Shown piece after piece: positions 1-6,817 of a stretch of 6,876 nt of DNA. Below the pieces are notes generated by a model. The model did no database searches. It saw only the letters and a program-made list of their open reading frames with translations, and had not been told where the DNA came from. Position numbers and translations under genes: made by a program. This stretch comes from Pseudomonadota bacterium (GTDB taxonomy: Bacteria; Pseudomonadota; Alphaproteobacteria; Rhizobiales; Xanthobacteraceae), in NCBI GenBank assembly GCA_021779635.1, contig JAJYAH010000375.1, positions 1 through 6,876 of the forward strand, given 5' to 3'. Position 1 is the first letter of the stretch. Every line of letters starts with the position of its first letter.

Positions 1-156
1 GCGCTGTTCCTGCAGCGTTTCGTCGAGAACGCCAAAAGCTGGCTGCATGTCGACATCTATGGCTGGACGCCTTCGGCAAAGCCGGCGCGCCCGGAAGGCG
101 GCGAATGCCAGGCCGCGCGCGCGATCTATAAACTGCTGGGCGAACGCTATGGATGA
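1..156 (+). CDS. Leucyl aminopeptidase family protein (M17), C-terminal end only
   Basis: The open frame runs from base 1 to the TGA at 154-156 and gives the last 51 residues of a protein that begins left of the window. The residues include DIYGWTPSAKPARPEGGE followed by CQAARAIYKLLGERYG. This matches the usual C-terminal end of M17 aminopeptidases, where an aspartate-aromatic-W-x-P stretch is followed by a P-x-GG-E-x-x-A-x-R helix. The family are cytoplasmic, two-metal, hexameric enzymes that remove N-terminal residues from peptides. The metal-binding and catalytic residues lie upstream and cannot be checked here. The stop overlaps the next gene's start by 8 bases (ATGGATGA), so the two are probably co-transcribed and translationally coupled. 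Family assignment rests on the tail alone. Confidence 0.82.
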   Translation, partial: ALFLQRFVENAKSWLHVDIYGWTPSAKPARPEGGECQAARAIYKLLGERYG

Positions 157-994
157 TCCACGCCTGACGCCGGCGCGGCCCGACCTCGCCGCGCTATATC
201 TCAAGGGCAAGATCGAGGCGGCGCGCTATGCCGCCGGCGAGCCCCTGGAGATCGTCGACAGCATCGCGCCGCTGCGCAGTGAGCCATCCTCCAATGCCAC
301 GCTGTTGACGCAGGCGCTGAAGGGCGAGCGCGTGACGATTTACGACAGCGACGGCGAAGGCTGGGCCTGGGGTCAATTGAACAGCGACGGCTATGTTGGC
401 TGGCTTCCCGATCGCGCGCTGGCAAAGCCTGCGGCGACGCCAACGCACAAGATCACCGCGCTCCGGACATTTGCGTTTCCGGGTCCCTCGATCAAATTGC
501 CGCCGGTCGAAACGCTCGTGATGGGGACAACGCTGACGGTGCTGCGCGAGGAAGGCGCTTTCGCTGTCACGCGCGAGGGCTGGTATCTGCCGCTGCGGCA
601 TGTCGGCGGTATCGACAGTCATGAGAACGATTTCGTCGCGGTGGCCGAGCGGTTCATCGGCACGCCCTATCTGTGGGGCGGCAAGAGCAGCCTCGGCATT
701 GATTGCTCCGGCCTGGTTCAGATATCGTTGACCGCGGCGGGCACCGGCTGCCCGCGCGACAGCGACATGCAGCAGGATGGCCTCGGCAAGACACTGGACG
801 CAACGGAATCGAAAAAATTGCAGCGCGGCGATTTGATTTTCTGGAAAGGCCATATCGCGATCGCACGGGATTCCAGCAGCATCGTCCATGCCAACGCGCA
901 CCACATGGCGACCGTGATCGAAAACGCGCGCGACGCCATCGCCCGCATCAAGGCTTCAGGCAGCGAGATCACCGCGATCAAACGGCTGAAATGA
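149..994 (+). CDS. NlpC/P60 (C40) family peptidase with N-terminal SH3-like domains
   Basis: This 281-residue protein is a likely cysteine peptidase acting on murein stem peptides (gamma-D-Glu-diamino acid bonds), as in the YkfC-like branch of the family. Residues about 37-87 form a bacterial SH3-like domain (APLRSEPS through DGYVGWLP), and a second SH3-like segment covers about 95-153. The NlpC/P60 domain fills about 160-281. Its probable catalytic residues are Cys186 in GIDCSGLVQ, His235 in KGHIAIA, and His247 in VHANAHH as the third polar residue. YLWGG (174-178) is the usual motif ahead of the cysteine. There is no signal peptide or membrane segment, so a cytoplasmic role in peptide recycling is more likely than wall remodelling. 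I chose the ATG at 149 because it overlaps the aminopeptidase stop by 8 bases and MDDPRLTP is a typical start for this family. The in-frame ATG at 47 would overlap the upstream gene by 110 bases. A weak GGGCGA lies 5 bases upstream. Confidence 0.9.
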   Translation: MDDPRLTPARPDLAALYLKGKIEAARYAAGEPLEIVDSIAPLRSEPSSNATLLTQALKGERVTIYDSDGEGWAWGQLNSDGYVGWLPDRALAKPAATPTHKITALRTFAFPGPSIKLPPVETLVMGTTLTVLREEGAFAVTREGWYLPLRHVGGIDSHENDFVAVAERFIGTPYLWGGKSSLGIDCSGLVQISLTAAGTGCPRDSDMQQDGLGKTLDATESKKLQRGDLIFWKGHIAIARDSSSIVHANAHHMATVIENARDAIARIKASGSEITAIKRLK

Positions 995-998
995 TCGC
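974..998. terminator. Inverted repeat at the convergent gene junction, possible two-way stem-loop
   Basis: GCGATCA at 974-980 and TGATCGC at 992-998 are a perfect 7-base inverted repeat separated by 11 bases. It spans the stop of the NlpC/P60 gene (992-994) and ends 3 bases from the yejF stop (1001-1003). Transcripts from either side would form the same stem. Neither strand shows a run of T after the stem, so it is not a classic intrinsic terminator. It could slow polymerase, protect 3' ends, or be chance within coding sequence. Confidence 0.25.
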
Positions 999-1000
999 CT

Positions 1001-2638
1001 TCAAGTGGCGGTCGCGCCGCCCGGCGCCGTCTCAAGCCGGAACGCGGCGGCGAACAGCGCGCGGGTGTAGTCGGTCTTCGGATTCTTGAACAGCTCCGAA
1101 GCGGCTCCCTCCTCCACCACCTTGCCGTGACGCATCACGATCAAATGGCTCGCAAGCGAGGCCACCACCCGCAAGTCGTGCGAAATGAACATGTAGGTCA
1201 GGTCGCGCTTGCGTTGCAGTTCGCGCAGCAGATCGACCATCTGCGCCTGGAACAGCATGTCGAGCGCGCTGGTCGGCTCGTCCAGCACGACGAAATTCGG
1301 CTCCAGTACCGCTGCGCGGGCAATGCTGATACGTTGGCGCTGGCCGCCGGAGAATTCGTGCGGATAGCGGAATCGCGTCGCCGGATCCATGCCGACATCC
1401 CTGAGCGCCTTGATCACGCGCGCTTCGCGTTCGGCCTCCGTTAGCGCGCGCTGATGCACGCTGAGGCCTTCGGCAACAATATCTCCGATCGACATCCGCG
1501 GGCTGAGTGCGCCGAACGGATCCTGAAACACGATCTGCATGTCGCGGCGGAACGGCCGCATCGCCTTGAAACGCAGGCCCTGGATATTGCTGCCGAGAAA
1601 GACAATCGGCCCGTCGGATGAAATCAGCCGAAGCAGCGCCAGACCCAGCGTGGTCTTTCCGGAGCCGGATTCGCCGACCACGCCGAGCGTTTCGCCCTTG
1701 CGCACCGAGAGGCTGACGCCGTCCACCGCCTTGATATGACCGACCGTGGTGCGGAGCACGCCGCGCTTAACCGGAAACCAGACCTTCAAATCGTCGGCCG
1801 ATATCACCACCGGAGACAGAGGTCGCGGCGGCGCCGGATCGGGCTTCGGCTCGGCGGCGAGCAATGCGCGGGTGTAGGGATGTTTCGGCGCGGTAAAGAC
1901 CTGCTCCACCGGGCCCTGCTCGACGATCCTGCCGCCGTTCATGACGCAGACCACATCGGCGATGCGGCGCACGATGCCGAGATCGTGGGTGATGAACAAC
2001 AGGCTCATGCCGAGCCGGCCGCGAATCTCGGCCAAGAGCGCCAGAATCTGCGCCTGCACGGTGACATCGAGCGCGGTGGTCGGCTCGTCCGCAATCAGCA
2101 AATCCGGCTCGTTTGCGAGCGCCATCGCGATCATCACCCGCTGGCGCTGGCCGCCGGATAATTGATGCGGATAGCTCGCCAGCCGGGTTTCCGGCTCGGG
2201 AATGCCGACCTGGGTGAGCAGTTCGAGCGTCCGCGCCCGCGCCATGCCCCCGCGAATTCCACTGTGCAGTTGCAGGATCTCGCCGATCTGCGACTCGATC
2301 GTATGCAGCGGATTGAGCGACGTCATCGGCTCCTGGAAGATGATCGAAATGTCGTTGCCGCGAATGCCGCGAATCTCGCGCTCCGACAGGTCGAGCAGTT
2401 CGCGGCCCTTGAAGTGAATGCTGCCCGACGGATGCGATGCGGTCGGGTACGGCAGCAGCTTGAGGATCGACAGCGCGCTGACCGATTTTCCGGAGCCGGA
2501 TTCGCCGACCAGCGCCACGCACTCACCGCGCCTGATCTCGAACGAGATGCGGTCGACTGCAAGCGAAGTTCCGCTCGGCTGATGAAACGCCACGGAAAGG
2601 TCGCGAACGTCGAGCAGGGGCTGGTTGATGGCATCCAT
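1001..2638 (-). CDS. yejF: Peptide ABC transporter, fused double ATP-binding protein YejF
   Basis: This 545-residue cytoplasmic ATPase powers the YejABEF peptide importer. Two ABC domains are fused, with all motifs intact in each half. First half: Walker A GESGSGKS (45-52), Q-loop Gln102, signature LSGGQ (160-164), Walker B LLIADEP (180-186), H-loop His218. The oligopeptide-type tail HPYTRALL (253-260) follows. Second half: Walker A GESGSGKT (322-329), Gln372, signature FSGGQ (429-433), Walker B VVLDEP (450-455), His487, and a tail YTRALFAA (524-531). Length is close to E. coli YejF (about 530). The fused layout with OppD- and OppF-like halves distinguishes Yej from systems with two separate ATPase genes. 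It starts at ATG 2638, 9 bases after the yejE stop, with a weak AGGT 7 bases upstream. As last gene of the operon, its stop lies 6 bases from the convergent NlpC/P60 stop. In Salmonella and Brucella, yej genes affect sensitivity to antimicrobial peptides. A GsiA-like glutathione ATPase is the alternative, but the neighbours argue for Yej. Confidence 0.95.
   Translation of the reverse strand: MDAINQPLLDVRDLSVAFHQPSGTSLAVDRISFEIRRGECVALVGESGSGKSVSALSILKLLPYPTASHPSGSIHFKGRELLDLSEREIRGIRGNDISIIFQEPMTSLNPLHTIESQIGEILQLHSGIRGGMARARTLELLTQVGIPEPETRLASYPHQLSGGQRQRVMIAMALANEPDLLIADEPTTALDVTVQAQILALLAEIRGRLGMSLLFITHDLGIVRRIADVVCVMNGGRIVEQGPVEQVFTAPKHPYTRALLAAEPKPDPAPPRPLSPVVISADDLKVWFPVKRGVLRTTVGHIKAVDGVSLSVRKGETLGVVGESGSGKTTLGLALLRLISSDGPIVFLGSNIQGLRFKAMRPFRRDMQIVFQDPFGALSPRMSIGDIVAEGLSVHQRALTEAEREARVIKALRDVGMDPATRFRYPHEFSGGQRQRISIARAAVLEPNFVVLDEPTSALDMLFQAQMVDLLRELQRKRDLTYMFISHDLRVVASLASHLIVMRHGKVVEEGAASELFKNPKTDYTRALFAAAFRLETAPGGATAT
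1656..1680. repeat. Exact 25-base direct repeat inside yejF, copy 1 (second-half Walker A)
   Basis: This 25-base stretch is identical to 2487-2511, 831 bases away and in the same orientation. On the coding strand it encodes the VGESGSGK Walker A stretch of the second ABC domain. Protein conservation explains the similarity, but identity at every wobble base, including both serine codons, is more than it requires. A second shared stretch of 17 bases, covering the SGGQRQ signature, lies at 1335-1351 and 2143-2159. Confidence 0.9.
2487..2511. repeat. Exact 25-base direct repeat inside yejF, copy 2 (first-half Walker A)
   Basis: This is the partner of 1656-1680 and encodes the Walker A loop of the first ABC domain. 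The bases on both sides differ (T versus C before, G versus C after), so identity stops exactly at this block. It could come from shared codon preference or from gene conversion between the two halves of the gene. Confidence 0.9.
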
Positions 2639-2647
2639 GCGGGCGAC

Positions 2648-3826
2648 CTATCGAAACGTCTTGCGCGGATCGAAGGCGTCGCGCACGGCTTCGCCGACGA
2701 AGATCAAGAGCGACAGCATGATCGCGACTGCGAAAAAGCCGGTGAAGCCGAGCCACGGCGCCTGGACGTTGGCCTTGCCCTGCGACAGCAATTCGCCCAG
2801 CGACGGTGAACCTGGCGGCAATCCGAAACCGAGAAAGTCCAGCGCCGTCAGCGTCATCACCGACGAAGAGACGATGAACGGCAGGAACGTCATGGTCGCC
2901 ACCATGGCATTCGGCAACAGATGACGGAACATGATTACGGCATTGGACACCCCGAGCGCCCGCGCCGCCATGATGTATTCGAAGTTGCGGCCGCGCAGGA
3001 ATTCAGCGCGCACCAGGCCGACCAGCGAGACCCATGAGAACAGCAGGAGGATGCCGAGCAGGACGAAGAAGCCCGGCACCAGCACCGATGACAGGATCAG
3101 CAGCAGATAGAGCGAAGGAATCGCACTCCAGACTTCGATCAATCGCTGAAACCCGAGATCGACCCAGCCGCCGAAATAGCCCTGCACGCCGCCGGCGGCG
3201 ACGCCGATGATCGACGAAATGATAGTCAGGCTGAGGCCGAACAGCACCGAGATGCGAAAGCCGTAGATCAGGCGCGCGACCACGTCGCGGCCCTGATCGT
3301 CGGTGCCGAGCCAGTTGTATTCCAGGTCGCGACAGCTCTTGAGGCCCTTCCGCTGCACCACTTCCTTGCACTGCGCCTCGGTCAGCAACCAGGTCGGCTT
3401 CGATGGCGCCGGCGTCGGCAGATCGAGATTATGGGTATCGTAGGAATAGCGGATCAGCGGCCAGATCACGGTGCCGCCCTTGGCCGCGATCAGCTTCTGC
3501 AAATATGGATCGCGATAATCCGCGGCGGTCTCGAAATCGCCGCCGAAAGCGGTCTCGGGATAGCTGACGAAGGCCGGCCAATACAGATGGCCGTCGAACT
3601 TGATCAGGAACGGACGATCGTTGGCGATCAGCTCGGCGAACAGCGAAATGAAGAACAGGATCAGGAAGATCCACAACGACCAGTAGCCGCGGCGGTTGGA
3701 TTTGAAATTCTGCCAGCGGCGGCGGTTCAGCGGTGACGGACTGAAGCGGTGCCGCGTCGTCGGCACCCCTTCGCCGAGCGGCGTCTGCGTGGTGGTTTTG
3801 ACCGGCGGTGGCGCGATGATGGTCAT
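2648..3826 (-). CDS. yejE: Peptide ABC transporter, inner-membrane permease YejE
   Basis: This 392-residue OppC/DppC-type permease forms half of the membrane channel of the YejABEF importer. The N-terminus (1-47) is proline-rich then basic and ends in NRRGYWS, the usual OppC N-terminal cytoplasmic segment. A first membrane helix follows at about 48-66. A long periplasmic segment (about 70-185) carries Cys153 and Cys165, 12 residues apart, which could form a disulfide. The LGTDDQGRDVVARLIYGFR motif (173-191) marks entry to the core permease, with further helices near 192-213, 232-252, 253-273, 308-328 and 362-380. The EAA coupling loop that contacts the ATPase is at about 283-307 (EYIMAARALGVSN to HLLPNA). 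It is longer than E. coli YejE (about 340), mainly because of the N-terminus and first periplasmic segment. Its ATG overlaps the yejB stop by one base (TGATG), with GGGAAG 4 bases upstream, indicating translational coupling. Confidence 0.94.
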   Translation of the reverse strand: MTIIAPPPVKTTTQTPLGEGVPTTRHRFSPSPLNRRRWQNFKSNRRGYWSLWIFLILFFISLFAELIANDRPFLIKFDGHLYWPAFVSYPETAFGGDFETAADYRDPYLQKLIAAKGGTVIWPLIRYSYDTHNLDLPTPAPSKPTWLLTEAQCKEVVQRKGLKSCRDLEYNWLGTDDQGRDVVARLIYGFRISVLFGLSLTIISSIIGVAAGGVQGYFGGWVDLGFQRLIEVWSAIPSLYLLLILSSVLVPGFFVLLGILLLFSWVSLVGLVRAEFLRGRNFEYIMAARALGVSNAVIMFRHLLPNAMVATMTFLPFIVSSSVMTLTALDFLGFGLPPGSPSLGELLSQGKANVQAPWLGFTGFFAVAIMLSLLIFVGEAVRDAFDPRKTFR

Positions 3827-4932
3827 CAGACTTCCCGCGCCTCGAAATCAATCCGCGGATCGATCCACATATAGGCCAGATCGGAGATCAAATTGACCAC
3901 GAGCCCGACCAGCGAAAAGATGAACAGCGTTCCGAACACCACCGGATAATCGCGGTTCAGCACGCTTTCAAAGCCGAGCAGGCCCAGCCCATCCAGCGAG
4001 AAGATGGTTTCGATCAACAGCGAGCCCGAGAAGAAGGCGTGAATGAACGCCCCGGGAAAGCCGGCGATCACGATCAGCATGGCGTTGCGGAAGACGTGAT
4101 TGTAGAGCACCTGCCGCTCGCTGCAGCCCTTGGCACGCGCGGTCATGACATATTGCTTGCGGATTTCATCGAGGAACGAATTTTTCGTCAGCAGCGTCAT
4201 GGTGGCGAAGGCGCCGAGCGCCATCGAGATCAGCGGCAGCGTGATGTGCCAGAAATAGTCGAGGATCTTCCAGTACCAGGGAAACTGCGACCAGCCGTCC
4301 GAGGTGAGCCCGCGCAGCGGAAAAATATTGAAGAACGATCCGCCGGCGAACAGGATGATCAAGAGGATCGCGAACAGGAATCCCGGAATGGCGAAACCGA
4401 CAATGACCACCGCCGAAGTCCAGGTGTCGAACCTCGAGCCGTCCTTCACCGCCTTGCGAATACCGAGCGGGATCGAGATCAGGTAGGTCAGGAGTGTCAT
4501 CCAGATTCCCAGCGACATCGAGACCGGCAGCTTTTCCTTAATCAGTTGCAGCACGCTGACATCGCGAAAATAGCTCTTGCCGAAATCGAAACGGGCGAAA
4601 TTCCACAGCATCAACGCAAAGCGTTCCGGCGCAGGCTTGTCGAAGCCGAACTGCTTTTCAAGGCTCTTGACGAATTCGGGATCGAGGCCCTGGGCGCCGC
4701 GGTACTTCGATGCGACGGCATCGCTGGAGATGCCGACCTGGCCGCGTGCGCCGAAATCGCTGCCCGAGCCTGAAATCCGCGAGGTACCGCCGGTGTCGGC
4801 GCCGCTCAGCTGCGCGATCACGCGTTCCACCGGCCCGCCCGGCGCAAACTGCACCACCACAAAGGACACGAACAGAATCCCGAGCAGGGTCGGGATCATC
4901 AGGAAGATGCGGCGGACGATGTAGGCGGTCAT
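3826..4932 (-). CDS. yejB: Peptide ABC transporter, inner-membrane permease YejB
   Basis: This 368-residue OppB/DppB-type permease is the partner of YejE. The start MTAYIVRRIFLMIPTLLGIL is the typical first helix of this family (about 9-30), followed by FAPGGPVERV. A Gly/Ser-rich segment (about 43-70, with SGSGSDFGARG) lies in the periplasmic region before the amphipathic stretch DPEFVKSLEKQFGFDKP, a standard OppB feature. Further helices lie near 137-157, 170-197, 230-250, 283-305 and 331-357. The EAA loop is at about 260-284 (QYVMTARAKGCSERQ to FRNA). The C-terminal YMWIDPRIDFE is the usual D-P-R end of these permeases. The ATG at 4932 follows the yejA TAG (4936-4938) by 3 bases. The start lacks a strong ribosome site (only AGCAGG further upstream), so it probably depends on ribosomes finishing yejA. 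Confidence 0.94.
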   Translation of the reverse strand: MTAYIVRRIFLMIPTLLGILFVSFVVVQFAPGGPVERVIAQLSGADTGGTSRISGSGSDFGARGQVGISSDAVASKYRGAQGLDPEFVKSLEKQFGFDKPAPERFALMLWNFARFDFGKSYFRDVSVLQLIKEKLPVSMSLGIWMTLLTYLISIPLGIRKAVKDGSRFDTWTSAVVIVGFAIPGFLFAILLIILFAGGSFFNIFPLRGLTSDGWSQFPWYWKILDYFWHITLPLISMALGAFATMTLLTKNSFLDEIRKQYVMTARAKGCSERQVLYNHVFRNAMLIVIAGFPGAFIHAFFSGSLLIETIFSLDGLGLLGFESVLNRDYPVVFGTLFIFSLVGLVVNLISDLAYMWIDPRIDFEAREV

Positions 4933-4935
4933 TGG

Positions 4936-6801
4936 CTATTTTGCCTGCTCGGCGTTGACGACCTTGGCTGGATCCGACCACCAGCTCTCCGGTGCGCCGA
5001 CGCCCTGCGCATAGCGCGGCGGCTGTCCGGGATGTGCGAACAGATCCCAATAGGCGATCGGGTGCGTGGCGCGATACCACTGCGGCACCCAATAACGCCC
5101 GGCGCGAAACACCCGATCGAAGGCGCGACACGCGATCGTCAGATCAGCGCGGGTTTCGGCCGCAAGAATTTTCTCGATCAGCGCATCAATGACGGGATCG
5201 GCGATTCCGGCGAGGTTGTAAGAGCCCTTGGTCGCGGCGGCCTGCGAGGAGAAGAACGGACGCATGGCGTCCCCCGGCGTCGCCAATGCCGGCAGCCGCT
5301 CAATGGTGATATCGAAGTCGAAGTCTTCCACACGAGCCCGGAATTGCACGGGGTCAACAAGCCGCACGCTCGCCTCGATCCCGAGCGTGCCCAGATTCTT
5401 GATATAGGGCGCATGGTGGGGCTCAAACGACGGCTCGTCGTTGAGAAATTCGATTCTGAATACCTCACCATTCGGCAGCAGCCGCTTGCCGTCCTTGATG
5501 ACGAATCCGGCCTCCTGCAACAGTTGCGAAGCCTTGCGCAGCAATGCCCTGTCCTGCCCCGATCCGTCCGACACCGGCGGTACGAATGGCATCCCGAACA
5601 CCTCGTCCGGCACCTTGCCGCGGAATGGCTCCAGCAGTTTGAGTTCTTGCGGAGAAGGCGGTCCTTCCGCCACCATATCCGAATTCTGGAACGGAGAAAT
5701 GGTGCGCTTGTAGGCACCATACATGATGGTCTTGTTGGTCCACTCGAAATCGAACGCCTGGATCAGCGCCTCGCGTACCCGCGAATCCCTGAACTGCTCG
5801 CGGCGGGTATTCATGAACCAACCCTGCCCGCCTGACGGTGTTTCGTCGGGCAAGGTTTCGAGCTTGACGCGACCGTCCTTGACCGCAGGGAAGTTGTAGC
5901 GTGTCGCCCATACCTTTGCGGTGAATTCCTCGCGAAACAGGTAGCTCTTCGCGGTGAACCCTTCAAAAGCGACGTCGCGATCACGGTAGAACTCGTAGCG
6001 CACCAGGTCGAAATTGTAGAGCCCCTGCGAGACCGGGAGATCTGCGCCCCACCAATCCTTCACCCGTTCGAACTCGATGTAGCGGTTGACCTCGAACTTT
6101 CCCACCTTGTACGGCCCGGACCCCAGGGGAATGTCGAGCGTCGACTCGTCGAATGGACGGTTCGCGTAATAGGCTTGCGAGAAAATCGGCAGGCTCGCGA
6201 CATAGAGCGGCACATCTCGGGCGCGCTTTTCGGCAAAGGTGACGACCAGGGTCGCGTCGTCAGACGCCTCGGCTTTCACCATGTCGCGCATCTGCTGCAG
6301 AATCAGCGGATGGCCTTTTGCCTTCAGCGTGGTCAGCGAGAAGGCCGCGTCATGCGCCGTCAGTTTTGTACCGTCATGAAACCTGGCTTCGGGCCGCAAC
6401 GTGAACCGATAGCTGGTTTTGTCCGCCGAGATATGCACCGACTTCGCAACCAGGCCGTACATGGCGTCGGGCTCGTCCGCGGCGCGCGCCATAAGCGGCG
6501 CAAATGTCATATCCATGCCTTGCGCGCCTTCACCCTTCAGGATGTAGGCGTTGAGCGAATTGAACGTAAAGAAGGACTGGTTGTAGGCGCGTGACGAGGG
6601 TATCAGAGAGAATACGCCGCCCTTGGGCGCGGCGGTGTTGACATAGTCGAAATGATGAAAGTCGGCCGGGTATTTCAGATCGCCGAATACCGATATGCCA
6701 TGAATCTCGGTGCTGGAATCGGCCGCCGCCGGCCGCAACCACGACGCACCGACAGCGCCAATGCCGAGACCGATGACGTGCCGGCGGGAAAGCTGCGCCA
6801 T
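4936..6801 (-). CDS. yejA: Peptide ABC transporter, periplasmic solute-binding protein YejA
   Basis: This 621-residue family 5 solute-binding protein captures the substrate and delivers it to YejBE. The first 27 residues form an export signal: SRRHVIG (5-11), a weakly hydrophobic stretch, and a likely cut after AAA (25-27). The paired arginines and mild hydrophobicity suggest Tat export; Sec is possible. Family marks include SYRFTLRPEARFHDGT (130-145) and the hallmark GSGPYKVGKF near 227-236. The following YEFYRDRDVAFEGF and REEFTAKVWATRYNFPA segments are typical of YejA rather than OppA or DppA. Length is near E. coli YejA (about 604). There is no lipobox cysteine, so it is a soluble periplasmic protein. 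I chose the ATG at 6801 because GAGGGA sits 10 bases upstream and it places the arginines at 6-7. A TTG at 6819 would add six residues and overlap the upstream stop as TTGA. Family members bind microcin C-type peptides, antimicrobial peptides or muropeptides; the substrate here is unknown. Confidence 0.92.
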   Translation of the reverse strand: MAQLSRRHVIGLGIGAVGASWLRPAAADSSTEIHGISVFGDLKYPADFHHFDYVNTAAPKGGVFSLIPSSRAYNQSFFTFNSLNAYILKGEGAQGMDMTFAPLMARAADEPDAMYGLVAKSVHISADKTSYRFTLRPEARFHDGTKLTAHDAAFSLTTLKAKGHPLILQQMRDMVKAEASDDATLVVTFAEKRARDVPLYVASLPIFSQAYYANRPFDESTLDIPLGSGPYKVGKFEVNRYIEFERVKDWWGADLPVSQGLYNFDLVRYEFYRDRDVAFEGFTAKSYLFREEFTAKVWATRYNFPAVKDGRVKLETLPDETPSGGQGWFMNTRREQFRDSRVREALIQAFDFEWTNKTIMYGAYKRTISPFQNSDMVAEGPPSPQELKLLEPFRGKVPDEVFGMPFVPPVSDGSGQDRALLRKASQLLQEAGFVIKDGKRLLPNGEVFRIEFLNDEPSFEPHHAPYIKNLGTLGIEASVRLVDPVQFRARVEDFDFDITIERLPALATPGDAMRPFFSSQAAATKGSYNLAGIADPVIDALIEKILAAETRADLTIACRAFDRVFRAGRYWVPQWYRATHPIAYWDLFAHPGQPPRYAQGVGAPESWWSDPAKVVNAEQAK

Positions 6802-6811
6802 CCGCGGAGAA

Positions 6812-6817
6812 TCCCTC
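6812..6817 (-). promoter_or_regulatory. Ribosome binding site for yejA
   Basis: Read on the minus strand the bases are GAGGGA, 10 bases before the ATG at 6801. It is the strongest Shine-Dalgarno match at any start in this window and is the main reason to prefer that ATG over the TTG at 6819. It overlaps the last two bases of the upstream gene's stop codon. Confidence 0.6.

Noticed and set aside
47..148. In-frame upstream ATG at 47 as the start of the NlpC/P60 gene
   Set aside because: It would overlap the M17 aminopeptidase coding end by 110 bases, and the added arginine-rich residues look like an out-of-frame reading of that gene. The ATG at 149 gives the normal family N-terminus.
194..904. 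236-codon open frame on the minus strand opposite the NlpC/P60 gene
   Set aside because: Its translation is rich in R, A and Q with no recognisable domain, as expected for an antisense shadow of a GC-rich gene. The + strand product has complete catalytic motifs.
1736..2809. Two adjoining + strand open frames opposite yejF
   Set aside because: They are low-complexity R/H/D/Q-rich translations antisense to the conserved ATPase. No ribosome site or domain is visible.
4039..4773. 244-codon + strand open frame opposite yejB
   Set aside because: It is an antisense shadow with strongly charged, domain-free composition, while the minus-strand frame encodes a clear permease.
4933..4935. Possible internal promoter or terminator between yejA and yejB
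   Set aside because: Only 3 bases separate the genes, and I see no T-run hairpin or promoter-like pair of boxes. Coupled translation explains the layout.
5032..5835. 267-codon + strand open frame opposite yejA
   Set aside because: It lies entirely over well-conserved solute-binding-protein coding sequence and shows only arginine-rich shadow composition.
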